Shown piece by piece: positions 44,240 through 61,034 of a stretch of DNA of 64,000 nucleotides. The stretch covers positions 11,763,349 to 11,827,348 of the forward strand of contig JABACO010000003.1 in NCBI GenBank assembly GCA_013339895.1, given 5' to 3'. The notes below the pieces were generated by a model. The model saw only the letters and a list, made by a program, of their open reading frames with translations, searched no databases and had not been told where the DNA came from. Every line of letters begins with the position of its first letter. Position 1 is the stretch's first letter. A program made the position numbers and the translations under genes. The stretch comes from Ephydatia muelleri. Its lineage: Eukaryota; Porifera; Demospongiae; Spongillida; Spongillidae.

Positions 44240-46222
44240 CTGAAGGTGTACCCTTCCTAATTGCTGATCTATGTTATCACAGGTGTATCGCAGCCCCAGA
44301 CTGTGGCATTGTTTGATGTACAGACACTGATGCTCTGTCACACTCACAATGAGTTGTTACTGCCATTATTCTCTCTTCAGTCAATTCGGGTCATCAATGA
44401 AACTTCATCTCTTTCTCCAACCAATATAGCTACATGTTCATCTAGCCACACCTATCTCCCTCACCTGCACACTAGCCACACCTGGATGCTAATCACACAT
44501 TACCCTCACCTGAAACCCTCACACCTGAGCACACTACACCTACACAAATATTAGGAGGGAAATGGAAATAAAGACCTTCAATGAATTTTGTTATCTGATT
44601 TACATGAGCCTAGGACATGGTCATGATGAATATTAATAATTCATCTTTAACTACATTACAGGGTCTCTAGCAATTTTACAACTGCTTTAAATGGCTATAG
44701 CTGTACTAATGAAACAGTTTGCTCAAATGTTAAGTGAACGTTGCTGGTGACTTTGACTTTTAGCATGGCAAAAGGCCAGTTTAGAAAACGTAATCCAAAT
44801 GATGTGCATGAGCATGCTCTGGAGTCACTTTACACAATACACACACTAGCTGATGTATCATAGTATCCCATTTAACCTTACCATACAGTTCTGTTTTTGA
44901 TGAATCATGAAACGACAATAGATAGATAACAATTCATAATTTCAATGGAGTATGCAGTATATTGATTTTTCCCCAATCATGATCCTTAAATAATCTACTT
45001 GTGGAAACGCCCACCTTTTTATGAGAAAAGGTCGATCAAAATTTCAATTTTAAAACCAAAGTTTGAAAGTGTTTGAGGTGAGAGACCCAATAACTTGGGT
45101 TTTGACATATCTTTACTACCTCTACAATGTGGCTAAGTGAAAGGATTTGAGGTAGTAATGCAACATTTGCGCAAACTGACGTGATATATATCTTACTCTT
45201 CTGGCTCTGCTTGATACTTTTCGCGTTCAGTGGTCCGCTTCTTTTCAGGCTATGCTTCATATTACAATATTTTCTGGCTCATTTCGAAGACCATATGACT
45301 TTTTATACCTTCTAGGACCAACGTTCCAGACAAACATTTTTGCAACAAAGTAGACGAAAGTTTTTATTAGACAAGCGTTTCAGATAGAAATGGCTGTTTT
45401 CTATGTATTGTGAAATTACGGTAGCATAAAAAACACAACGCAACACTAGACAAACAGCAAAACATGTATCGCCTTAAAACAGCACATTTGCAGGCCTGAA
45501 TCTCAAACTGTTTATTGCGTTCAACATTTGGCCCGACCAAGTGATGTAGTTATGTGCGCGGTAGTTCCATGCCAACATTCAGCTTGATCTGTTTCCAAAA
45601 GGGGGAGAAATGAGTTTAAAATAGGAGGGACACAAATATCCTAAAATAGAAACTATTTGAATTGCATTATTGGAATTTCTTTAGTTTATACCATTATTGT
45701 TAAAACAATTCCAAACATTCAAGAGCAGGGAAAATGTTTTATATAGTCAACTACCACTGTATAACCCAAATAGCATACACTGTAACTACCATTGACTCTG
45801 GCTAAAGAGTGGTGGTGAGACAAATTGTTTTAAAGAACATAGCTGTACTGCAAGGCCTTACCAGAATTATCCATTTTCGCAACACAATATTGATTAGTAA
45901 TTGCAAGTTGATAACATCACCCCCATGTGTGCCCTGTTACCAATACAATGGCATTTAGTATACTCCATATTGATGCAGTTTCAACACAACACACTGCGGG
46001 ACAACAAAGGAAAGTCACATGATGGTCACATGACAGTCACAGATCAATGACAATATATGATGCATGTCAATAATTGTGATCAAAACACTGATGCACTTTT
46101 GGCTATAAATGGAAGTACACATATCAATGATACACATACAAGGTGATGGTCACAGGACAGTCACATGACAACCACAAGACGGCTACAAGTTGGTGAATAC
46201 TTGCTAGCAACTGAACTCGAGA
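44240..46222. other. Repeated non-coding flank of CHEK1 copy C
   Basis: 44390-44930 resembles 22160-22850. From 44940 on it follows the flank of copies A and B (11090-12350, 16165-17200). No exon found. Confidence 0.5.
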
Positions 46223-51012
<4,790 letters not shown>

Positions 51013-51225
51013 CTATGAGGATGGGGAAGAGGGCCGGTAGGGAAGGGGAGGAGGGAGATGGGAGGGAAAAGAGTATGGGAACAATGGAGGGGAGAATGGG
51101 AGGGGATGGTAGTCATGGCAAACAACAATAGGATCGATTCTAAACAGAGATAGACCGACATGTACACTGTCCACAAAGGGTATCACACGGGACTTTATGG
51201 AAGAGAGACACAGTACAAGTAGAGC

Positions 51226-51373
51226 TTGAGAGGCACCAGGAGTACAGGGTATCTGGGTACCCAGTACAATCTCATCAAAAGTGGATGGCTGGGTGAAGCT
51301 TTCCACAGTCACCTTCCCATCCCCACCCACACCTTCACAGTGTGCATTGACTGGCTGGGATGACACAACATCA
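51226..51373 (-). pseudogene. Extra CHEK1 TQPSTFDE exon, donor lost
   Basis: A full-length exon ([40 protein letters not shown]) whose end reads CTCAAGCTC instead of CTCAG|GTGTGT, so no donor remains. It lies upstream of the DFG exon, out of order for a CHEK1 gene. Confidence 0.85.
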
Positions 51374-51507
51374 CTGGAGGAGAGAAGATGCAGCATAGCC
51401 ACACACACCTCATCACCATTCCCGTATCCTATGAGGGCACCTCCCTCCCCCTCACTCCCACCTCCCTCCATCACTTCCACACCACACACACACACACACA
51501 CACACAC

Positions 51508-51649
51508 CTGAGAGGCACCAGGAGTACAGGGTATCTGGGTACCCAGTACAATCTCATCAAAGGTGGATGGCTGGGTGAAGCTTTCCACAGTCACCTTCCC
51601 ATCCCCACCCACATCTTCACAGTGTGCATTGACTGGCTGGGATGACACA
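51508..51649 (-). pseudogene. Second extra CHEK1 TQPSTFDE exon, 5' end truncated
   Basis: The same exon body followed by (GT)n at its donor, but homology stops after GTGTCATCCC on the acceptor side. With 51226-51373 it forms a head-to-tail pair, probably spread by recombination through the CA repeats. Confidence 0.85.
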
Positions 51650-52263
51650 CCAGGATGGAGGTAGAAGCCATACATATCTCATAACTATTTTCCTCACCTT
51701 TGAAGGGCACCTCCCTCTTCGTAAGAATGATGTGGTAACAACTTGGGAAATTCTCCATCAAGCCATATGTATAACAAACGTCCATCTAGTTAATATGGGC
51801 AATATCTAGTTATGAAAACAAGTGGCATTAGTAGCCGTGTTTGCAAGGACTACTTCCTATCTACATGTAAGTGGGCTGGGTTGCATGGGGAGGAGGCTTC
51901 CTCCTGGAACCATGGTTGCTACTACCAACAGCATCATGATTTGTAGCGTCACTAGTGTTCCTTGCATTTCTGCATAAATGTCAGCACACAAGCATGTGTA
52001 CCGTATCGATATTCAATTTGAAATGATTTTACTGCTACATTATTTGATGATAATTTGTTGGGGATTAATTTGCAACTTTAATTTCACATTTGGGTGTATT
52101 GCAATTCCCAAGTTGTAATCATCAAAACCAGTGAGCAGTATGGTACTCAAAGGCTATATCTGTGAATATGTAGCAAGAGGCATATACATAACAAGAACTT
52201 TTATAAAAATAATCAGAACAGCCTACACGCACTATACAGTATAACAAACTACAGCTCCAGTAC

Positions 52264-52405
52264 CTACATCGAATACTTCAATACAACATGAGCACCATCA
52301 TTAGCAACATATAAGCTTCTGGTTCTGGAATCCAGTGCAAGGCCCCGTGGACGATTCAGGCCTCCCACTGTGTGGATTTTGTTTTCTTGAGGATCAAAAA
52401 TTGAG
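52264..52405 (-). pseudogene. TRIM copy 3 C-terminus cut by the gap
   Basis: It encodes the last ~46 residues of the NHL propeller and matches 55320-55461. Most likely it is the same locus as TRIM copy 3, seen again because a contig overlap was not merged. Confidence 0.85.
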
Positions 52406-53405
52406 NNNNNNNNNNNNNNNNNNNNNNNNNNNNNNNNNNNNNNNNNNNNNNNNNNNNNNNNNNNNNNNNNNNNNNNNNNNNNNNNNNNNNNNNNNNNNNN
52501 NNNNNNNNNNNNNNNNNNNNNNNNNNNNNNNNNNNNNNNNNNNNNNNNNNNNNNNNNNNNNNNNNNNNNNNNNNNNNNNNNNNNNNNNNNNNNNNNNNNN
52601 NNNNNNNNNNNNNNNNNNNNNNNNNNNNNNNNNNNNNNNNNNNNNNNNNNNNNNNNNNNNNNNNNNNNNNNNNNNNNNNNNNNNNNNNNNNNNNNNNNNN
52701 NNNNNNNNNNNNNNNNNNNNNNNNNNNNNNNNNNNNNNNNNNNNNNNNNNNNNNNNNNNNNNNNNNNNNNNNNNNNNNNNNNNNNNNNNNNNNNNNNNNN
52801 NNNNNNNNNNNNNNNNNNNNNNNNNNNNNNNNNNNNNNNNNNNNNNNNNNNNNNNNNNNNNNNNNNNNNNNNNNNNNNNNNNNNNNNNNNNNNNNNNNNN
52901 NNNNNNNNNNNNNNNNNNNNNNNNNNNNNNNNNNNNNNNNNNNNNNNNNNNNNNNNNNNNNNNNNNNNNNNNNNNNNNNNNNNNNNNNNNNNNNNNNNNN
53001 NNNNNNNNNNNNNNNNNNNNNNNNNNNNNNNNNNNNNNNNNNNNNNNNNNNNNNNNNNNNNNNNNNNNNNNNNNNNNNNNNNNNNNNNNNNNNNNNNNNN
53101 NNNNNNNNNNNNNNNNNNNNNNNNNNNNNNNNNNNNNNNNNNNNNNNNNNNNNNNNNNNNNNNNNNNNNNNNNNNNNNNNNNNNNNNNNNNNNNNNNNNN
53201 NNNNNNNNNNNNNNNNNNNNNNNNNNNNNNNNNNNNNNNNNNNNNNNNNNNNNNNNNNNNNNNNNNNNNNNNNNNNNNNNNNNNNNNNNNNNNNNNNNNN
53301 NNNNNNNNNNNNNNNNNNNNNNNNNNNNNNNNNNNNNNNNNNNNNNNNNNNNNNNNNNNNNNNNNNNNNNNNNNNNNNNNNNNNNNNNNNNNNNNNNNNN
53401 NNNNN
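52406..53405. other. Assembly gap of exactly 1000 N
   Basis: A placeholder-length gap with the same sequence on both sides (see 50348-52405 and 53406-55463). Confidence 0.99.
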
Positions 53406-55463
53406 CTTCCCTTCCCTCCCTCCCTTCTTCCCACTTACCCAGTGGCTCATTGCTAATCTTGGTCCAAGGAGAAAAGAAATAGTTCTGATAACACCATTCC
53501 CTGTACTCTGCGCAATCAGATGTGGGTGTGTCCCAGGGGAGCTCTAATTGGAGTGGAGAAGCAGTGCGAGGGAGTGGGAGGAGGAGACAGAGGGGTAGGG
53601 GCAGGACCTGACATGCATTACTATGAGAACTATAAAATCAAACATTTTGGTCCCAACATGGCAGCTTCAACAGACCCTGCTGTGCAACACAACACTGTAA
53701 GTCACTGACCTCCAGCAAGCAGGGCCACCAGCACAATACCACATGACCACACGTCTGCAGGTTCAACAAAGTACTCCACACCTTCAAATACCTGTGTGTT
53801 TGAGCAGTGTATGTCTGTGTGGTTACAAGTGTTGCATGATTTGATATGTGTACAATACATTCAAATGTGAGTGCACATGTGTGCAAATGTAAGGCATGTA
53901 CTTGTGTATTCGGTGTGTACATGTAGTTGCAGTTGGACAGTTGTGTATGGTGACTCGACTAACCTCAGGGGCCACATAAGTGGGCGTGCCACACTTCCTG
54001 TTCAACTTCCTCTCTTCGCCCATGTGTCTGAATACCGTGGAGAGACCAAAGTCTGAAATCTTTAACACATCTATGAGGATGGGGAAGAGGGCCGGTAGGG
54101 AAGGGGAGGAGGGAGATGGGAGGGAAAAGAGTATGGGAACAATGGAGGGGAGAATGGGAGGGGATGGTAGTCATGGCAAACAACAATAGGATCGATTCTA
54201 AACAGAGATAGACCGACATGTACACTGTCCACAAAGGGTATCACACGGGACTTTATGGAAGAGAGACACAGTACAAGTAGAGCTTGAGAGGCACCAGGAG
54301 TACAGGGTATCTGGGTACCCAGTACAATCTCATCAAAAGTGGATGGCTGGGTGAAGCTTTCCACAGTCACCTTCCCATCCCCACCCACACCTTCACAGTG
54401 TGCATTGACTGGCTGGGATGACACAACATCACTGGAGGAGAGAAGATGCAGCATAGCCACACACACCTCATCACCATTCCCGTATCCTATGAGGGCACCT
54501 CCCTCCCCCTCACTCCCACCTCCCTCCATCACTTCCACACCACACACACACACACACACACACCTGAGAGGCACCAGGAGTACAGGGTATCTGGGTACCC
54601 AGTACAATCTCATCAAAGGTGGATGGCTGGGTGAAGCTTTCCACAGTCACCTTCCCATCCCCACCCACATCTTCACAGTGTGCATTGACTGGCTGGGATG
54701 ACACACCAGGATGGAGGTAGAAGCCATACATATCTCATAACTATTTTCCTCACCTTTGAAGGGCACCTCCCTCTTCGTAAGAATGATGTGGTAACAACTT
54801 GGGAAATTCTCCATCAAGCCATATGTATAACAAACGTCCATCTAGTTAATATGGGCAATATCTAGTTATGAAAACAAGTGGCATTAGTAGCCGTGTTTGC
54901 AAGGACTACTTCCTATCTACATGTAAGTGGGCTGGGTTGCATGGGGAGGAGGCTTCCTCCTGGAACCATGGTTGCTACTACCAACAGCATCATGATTTGT
55001 AGCGTCACTAGTGTTCCTTGCATTTCTGCATAAATGTCAGCACACAAGCATGTGTACCGTATCGATATTCAATTTGAAATGATTTTACTGCTACATTATT
55101 TGATGATAATTTGTTGGGGATTAATTTGCAACTTTAATTTCACATTTGGGTGTATTGCAATTCCCAAGTTGTAATCATCAAAACCAGTGAGCAGTATGGT
55201 ACTCAAAGGCTATATCTGTGAATATGTAGCAAGAGGCATATACATAACAAGAACTTTTATAAAAATAATCAGAACAGCCTACACGCACTATACAGTATAA
55301 CAAACTACAGCTCCAGTACCTACATCGAATACTTCAATACAACATGAGCACCATCATTAGCAACATATAAGCTTCTGGTTCTGGAATCCAGTGCAAGGCC
55401 CCGTGGACGATTCAGGCCTCCCACTGTGTGGATTTTGTTTTCTTGAGGATCAAAAATTGAGAT
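53406..55463. repeat. Right copy of the 2.06-kb repeat; duplicated CHEK1 exons
   Basis: It repeats the CHEK1 exons at 53543-53439, 53791-53710 and 54070-53964 (minus), the extra TQPSTFDE exons at 54284-54431 and 54564-54705, and the 3' end of TRIM copy 3. If the gap is an unmerged overlap these exons do not exist separately. If it is real, this is a very recent tandem duplication. Confidence 0.9.
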
Positions 55464-57228
55464 ACAGTTGCCCCCATATTCAGTGACACAGATGTAACCT
55501 TCACTGTCAATGGCTATTCCCAAGGGGCCCTTTAGATCTCCATACTTCCTGATGTAGACACCTTCCTTGGTGAAGACCTTGATGGTGTTTGATCCAAAGG
55601 CTGCAACATGAATATTCCCCAGAGGGTCAAATGCAAGACCATATGGTGATTGGAATCTATGGTCACCAGTGACGTTACCATCTATGGTGAATATATTACC
55701 TCCATTATGGTTCAATACATTAATCTTGCTGCCTAATGAATCAGATACAAAAATTCTATTGTACTCATCAACAAGTATTCCAAAAGCATAGCTGGCTGAA
55801 ATCTTATTGACAAAAGTCCCTTCCAACGTCAGCCGTTTAATTGAACCATTGCTATAGTCACAAACATGTAGTATATTGTCTTTGATTATAATGTTATATG
55901 GACTACTAAACTGATGATCACCTTGCCCTGGACTACCTATGATTTTCTTCAGATGACCTGTTGTATCAAATACATAAATGCAATCTTCCCAAGCTCCTAC
56001 ATAGAGGTCTCCATTATCATGGATGGCAACACAATATGGACCACTGCGACACCTGATCACTTGTTGGGCATGACCTAAGGTCTTGTAGTCATATGTGTGT
56101 AATACATATAGGTCATGTGGACTGTTCTGTACATGTTGACCATTCAATGTGATGAGGAGCTGATGAGGACCAGCAGTCTGGGGGATGAGGGTGGTGGTGT
56201 AGGTACCATCCCCATGGTCCTCCATCTCTCCATGTACAACTGCTCCAGTATTGGATCTCATCTCAGCCTTCATCTGCAGACCACCATGTGGGTACAATGT
56301 CCCCTTTGAGGTCTTGCTCTCTACCTTAACATGGAAATCTGTCTTCACCTTGGCTACTGATGTGGATGTCCATGTGCTTGAAGATGGAGTTGGTGATAAA
56401 TCTGAAATGCAGCCAAATTTGGATAATGGTATTATAAGGTCATCTGTTTGCACAACAGCAGATATACCATTAGGTGTGATTGGAATAAGAGAAATGGGTT
56501 CTACTTTCTTGAGTACTGCACTAAGTTCAGTTGGTATAAGTCCTCCGAGAGCCACAATCTCATGGTCAGTGTGGGTCTGGAGGGAGTGTACAGCCATTTC
56601 AGTGTAGTAGCTGATCTCCTCAATAAGCTTCTCAAACATTTCCTTCTGAAGGGTCAGAGAAGTTGTCTTGGAGAGTGAAATAGATTCCAACTCTGACAAC
56701 AATGTCGTCTTCCTCAGTTCCAATGCTTGCTGGAGTGTTTCAAAGGCTTGATCAATGGCTTCGTGTGCCTTCATTTTGCTCAGCATCACGTGTTCTCTCA
56801 CTTTGTTATTTGCATCAATGGCTCCAGTCACCCTTGCCACAGTCTCCCTTGCATTTGCAAGTACCTTTTGGATTGAATCCCGATGATTTTTTGCAATAGT
56901 AGACAGTTCGGTGATGTTGTGATCCTTGTGAGCAACAGGTACACCATCCCCACACACATGTATCAGACACTGGCATGTTTGACAATAAGAGTGTATCTTA
57001 TTTTCCTCATGGTTAGGCTGAGTGCAGTAATACTCTCTTGGCTTCATAATGGCCAGCAGATGTTTGGCTCCCTCCTGGTCCAGTCCAACGATATCGTGTT
57101 TGGATAGCTGACGTCCACTTCTATGGTGGTCCTCACAGTGCTTGCATAGGAACTGACGACACGTACAACAGAACACCACTGCAGGACCATTGCGTCCATC
57201 AATACAGTGGTCACAACACACAACCACA
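55320..57228 (-). CDS. TRIM-like protein: two B-boxes, coiled coil, filamin, NHL propeller, copy 3
   Basis: An intact 635-codon exon with the same layout as copy 2: B-boxes at residues 4-46 and 66-105, coiled coil ~110-230, filamin-type domain 293-376, NHL blades 390-635, ending VVLKYSM-stop. Differences from copy 2 cluster in the propeller (WEDCIYVF for YEDCIYVF, DYSNGSIKRL for DCSNQCIKRL, SASYAFGILVDEY for SAKDASGVLVDEY), the surface expected to bind ligand or RNA. The B-box region is nearly identical. The exon starts at TTTTTTACAG|T; an upstream exon, possibly with a RING, is expected but not found. Most likely a functional ligase-type or RING-less TRIM protein. Confidence 0.92.
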
Positions 57229-58940
57229 CTGTAAAAAAAAAAACAAATAAAATAAAAGAAAGGTTATGTAATTTAGGACATAATTGTGTCTGATCTACAG
57301 ACTTGGGAGAAGGACATAGTGAGGGGTAGGGCTCTGGAGGGGAGAAGATGGCAACTTCACTGCTATGCTTCCATTAATGTCCTGTTCATTCGTATAGTCA
57401 GGGACTACTCACAGTACATTAATAAACTGATTTAAAGGTCTGTGTCGCCAACATGACGATGGCAGTTTACCACCAGAGACGTTTTCCTGCATCAATAATA
57501 GGAACAACTCTGCAAACTAAGGTCATTCTGTATATTATTGTATTGGCAGCTATCAAGTGGATTGAGCAGCCTGGGATGAAATACACGTAAGCTGTCAAAG
57601 TAACAATGGTCTCCCCAATGATTGGTTTCCCCTGACCATCAGTTGCAAATGCTCATGGTTCTCTTGGACCCTACACAGCACTGGTTAGTGTTCTCGTAGA
57701 ACCTTCTGTGACTCCATTGATGGCCTCCCTTTCCCACTGATGGTTCCCTCAATTTATTACAGACCTACATTTAGCTAGTTCACAAAATGATAATCCAAAT
57801 TAATCCTTTATGGAACCTACGCTGCCACAGGTCCCAAAATATGCAATGGGTCTGCAATATTTATAAATTCTAATTTCTGTGATGCTTTGTCTCTTTACGT
57901 TTTACTCATACATTCCTACATCCACAACCCTTTGATTTTCATTAATATTTTACATCTTGTTTCACTCATATTTATTTAAATAATACACAGATGTGTCGAC
58001 ATAATTTTAATGCCATCATGTGTAATTGATATCAATGGTCATCCCAGTTGTGTGGCATCATCCATTTATGATCAAAGTAATTAATTGAACACAAATGTTT
58101 GATGTTAAGTATGATAGTCGGCACTGCCAATTACGGAAAGGTTCATTAACTGCATTGTCATACTCAGGATCAGCTTGGTAGCGGTTCTTGTCGAAAGGCT
58201 CTTCCATGTGCTTCCACAAAACAGACACTTCGTTTTCATCACGCCCTTTACAATCTTCTTAGCACCATTCATTTCAGTGCTCTAACACATGAAGGTACAT
58301 TTGACAAAAACATACCATTCACGTCAAAATACCAAATTTAGCATGTGTTCCTGGCCTTTCCAAGTATCTAGCTCACAGTTACAGCTTCTGGCCACAATAT
58401 TACGTGTGCAATGATTCATCTCCAATAATAAACATCTCCCCTTTGCCATTGCTTATTGAATAAAGCTCCGCTAATTAATGGTGGTGAATGGTGATGAAGC
58501 AACCAAAAACTAATTGTCAGAAATATGGTTACATCGTAAATATGTTGAATTACTGTCAGTATCGGACGTAGGATTGATGCCCAATGCAATGGTGTAGGTG
58601 CAAGGCCTCTGAACAAATGAAATTGCCATTTATACTGTACTGTGTCTCTGTTAAATTAACAAACATGGCTGAATGAAGGATTAATGTCAATGTTAGAAAA
58701 CAAGCAATAGTAATAAATCTCAATTTTTAAAAATAAATTATATCCTTTTTTTCTTCAAACAATTAAAATATCTCTTATTCTTTTCGACAAATAATGAATA
58801 CTGGCAAAGCGGTAACAATTAATTACATGGCTATCAGGCATACAGTGTGCACAATTATTATTACTTTTCACTCTGGTAGGAAACTGCTTTTCATTTATGG
58901 CCCAAATGCAATTGCACTGCTTCAACACACAATGCTTGCA
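57229..58940. other. Conserved upstream flank of TRIM copy 3
   Basis: Close to 6335-8061, for example CTGCCACAGGTCCCAAAATA at about 57820 and 6924. No exon confirmed. Confidence 0.5.
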
Positions 58941-59204
58941 TCATGATTTTAACGATCCAGGCGCTAAGTCCGTCTCTAACTTCATAATGAGATAGCTATT
59001 GGTGCACTGGAACCCTGGGTTTGGGGGGAGGGAATTGGCATACCCTGCCAGGTGTCCGTGACCCTCATGATGCCCTTCATGAAAGTAGCCATGAGACAGG
59101 CCCATCTGATACACTATTGGTACATAGCCAAAAACATTACAGGATGCCAGCGTGTAAGGATGGCTGGTGTTGTGCTGGAACAAGGCACCAAAGAAGGATA
59201 GCGT
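58941..59204 (-). CDS. Conserved His-rich terminal exon, unknown function, copy 3
   Basis: Third copy of the 87-residue frame, starting after CATTAG|ACGCTATCC and ending APGSLKS-stop. Nearly identical to copy 2 (YANSLPP for YANALPP). The centre YFHEGHHEGHGHLAGYAN is kept. Function unknown. Confidence 0.45.
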   Translation of the reverse strand, partial: TLSFFGALFQHNTSHPYTLASCNVFGYVPIVYQMGLSHGYFHEGHHEGHGHLAGYANSLPPNPGFQCTNSYLIMKLETDLAPGSLKS

Positions 59205-59943
59205 CTAATGAAAACTGGGGGCCTCAGTTACAAGACTAGATCAAATGCTATTGAACAAGATTACACAGCTGGGTTACGATCCTAAGGCATTTGATACTGA
59301 TGCACAGCGTTCGTAGCTGGTGGTGTCACAGCACTGCTATAAGAGCAGCGTAAGGAGGTAGGCCTTCAAAGCTTCGACCCAAATCGACAAGGACATGTAA
59401 AATGTGGTCAAACAACCAAACGTCGCTAGAATGCTAAAACAACATAACGCATAAAGCTTTGTTTTCTGTACCCGCGGTGTACAAATGTGCTCCACGATGT
59501 GTGCCATGTTTCAACCACACGATATGCCAATTGACGTTTAGATAGACTGTCTCCTATGGACAAACAGCTCTCTGCCTAACAGCGAAAGGAAAGGTCACCC
59601 AAGACCTTGTAATGGAGCACCGGACAGCACGTAGGACTGCTGTGCGTTGCAAGGTGCGCCCCAAACCAGCTCTATACCGCAAACTTCTGCTGCGTTCAAT
59701 CCTCAATGGGTGGCCGCTGTGTCCGTGGGCCTTAATGCAGCAATGTTCATCAGAGGCAAGTGTGGAATACTTAACTGTGCACAAAGAACGTTCACCAAGT
59801 ACCTCTACAATTAAGAAACTAGAAATGTATAGAAACATCACAAAGTGCTTCGATTTTCTGTATGAATGGTACGTTGGACTCGCACCTAACACGATATCTT
59901 CTATTAGCATTCTATAGCCACGCAACACGGTCATTCGCCATAC
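59205..59943. other. Conserved non-coding block part
   Basis: Homologous to 8326-9062. It ends where the CAGAGATAAT element begins. Confidence 0.5.
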
Positions 59944-60264
59944 CAGAGATAATAGATAGAGGGATTGGAAACGCGGCCAATCAACACTAATTAACGCGCG
60001 CAATCCTCGAACGAATCCTTACAAGCGGTACGAATACATGTGTAGCACTTAGAATTTTTTTTACAACAGACACATAATATGGACTAAATCGTTTTTCTCA
60101 GGCCTTTAGATTTCTGTGTGGTTTTTTGCTGGGCAGCCTTAATCTTTTCTACCCACGCACTGGCATAAGAAAAACCCATTGTCAATGGAGTTGAGCAGTA
60201 TTGGTAGTTCACTCAGCAACACACAATTATGAGTACTAAACTGCCTGTGTGTAGTGTGGACAGA

Positions 60265-60633
60265 CTACTGCATGTCACTGATGATTACCAGACACATTGC
60301 AATTACTGTTGCATGATTCCTTTGCTCTATCAACTTCGATATAGAAAAGGACTGGGATCCATCAGATATGATAGGCACCCAGGATAGAGGGAGTGTGACC
60401 ATTGATATTCTCTCACTCAGCATGTTCAATGATTGTACCAAGCCACCAGTGAAATGGGACAAGGGGAAGGAGACACAGAGTGATTTCACTACTGTATGAT
60501 CTGAAGCTTGATCATGACCATGGTCAGGAATTTTAGAAGGTTGTACTGATATGACCTCTGGAACAGGCAAGGACAAGGTTAGGCCTTCTGTAACAGGCAC
60601 ATATATTTGAGCGCGAGGAATTGCCACGACCAA
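60265..60633 (-). CDS. Unknown ORF in the CAGAGATAAT element
   Basis: A 122-codon frame reads VAIPRAQIYVPVTEGLTLSL, then SVQPSKIPDHGHDQASDHTV and VKSLCVSFPLSHFTGGLVQS. The deleted copy at 9063 keeps only the first ~35 codons with substitutions. It may be part of the transposon's protein, but I see no catalytic motif and no firm start. Confidence 0.35.
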   Translation of the reverse strand: MVVAIPRAQIYVPVTEGLTLSLPVPEVISVQPSKIPDHGHDQASDHTVVKSLCVSFPLSHFTGGLVQSLNMLSERISMVTLPLSWVPIISDGSQSFSISKLIEQRNHATVIAMCLVIISDMQ

Positions 60634-60772
60634 ATCTCCGCGTTCTTAATGTGCCGAAGTCTCAATTTTCTTCCGCCCATCACCTTTGAAGAAATTTACA
60701 GAACGATTGGGACGTGGTTTACCTTTAAAAACATGTGATGGGCACACAGCCAACATAGCTCTACCATAATAA

Positions 60773-60803
60773 TATCATAGATATTAGACTAATATCTATG
60801 ATA
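60773..60803. repeat. 31-nt perfect palindrome, copy-specific insertion
   Basis: TATCATAGATATTAG, one A, then the full complement. The homologous site at about 9319 lacks it. Confidence 0.85.
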
Positions 60804-61034
60804 ATATATTAAAACCAGCCATCATCGTAAAAAAAAGCCGTGGCTCCCCCAGAGAGTAAGGGTACTGTCACGGTTAATTTGGTCCGCCAGAAATTTTGGT
60901 CCCGGACCAAAATTTTCAGGAAATATTGGTCCGCGCGGACCAAAATTTCCTGGAAAAAATTGTCCGAATCGGGAATAAATGGTCCGTGAAGTGATTATTG
61001 GGCCACGTGTCCGAAAAAATAGTTGAAGAAAGAA

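Larger units (their letters stand above)
59944..60865. mobile_element. Left part of the CAGAGATAAT element (longer relative)
   Basis: It starts CAGAGATAATAGATAGAGGG at the same place in the block where the deleted copy at 9063 starts. Its terminus matches the inverted right end of that copy over about 30 bases. It contains the frame 60265-60633 and is interrupted at 60866 by the Ginger1-like element, so its right end lies outside the window. Confidence 0.7.
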
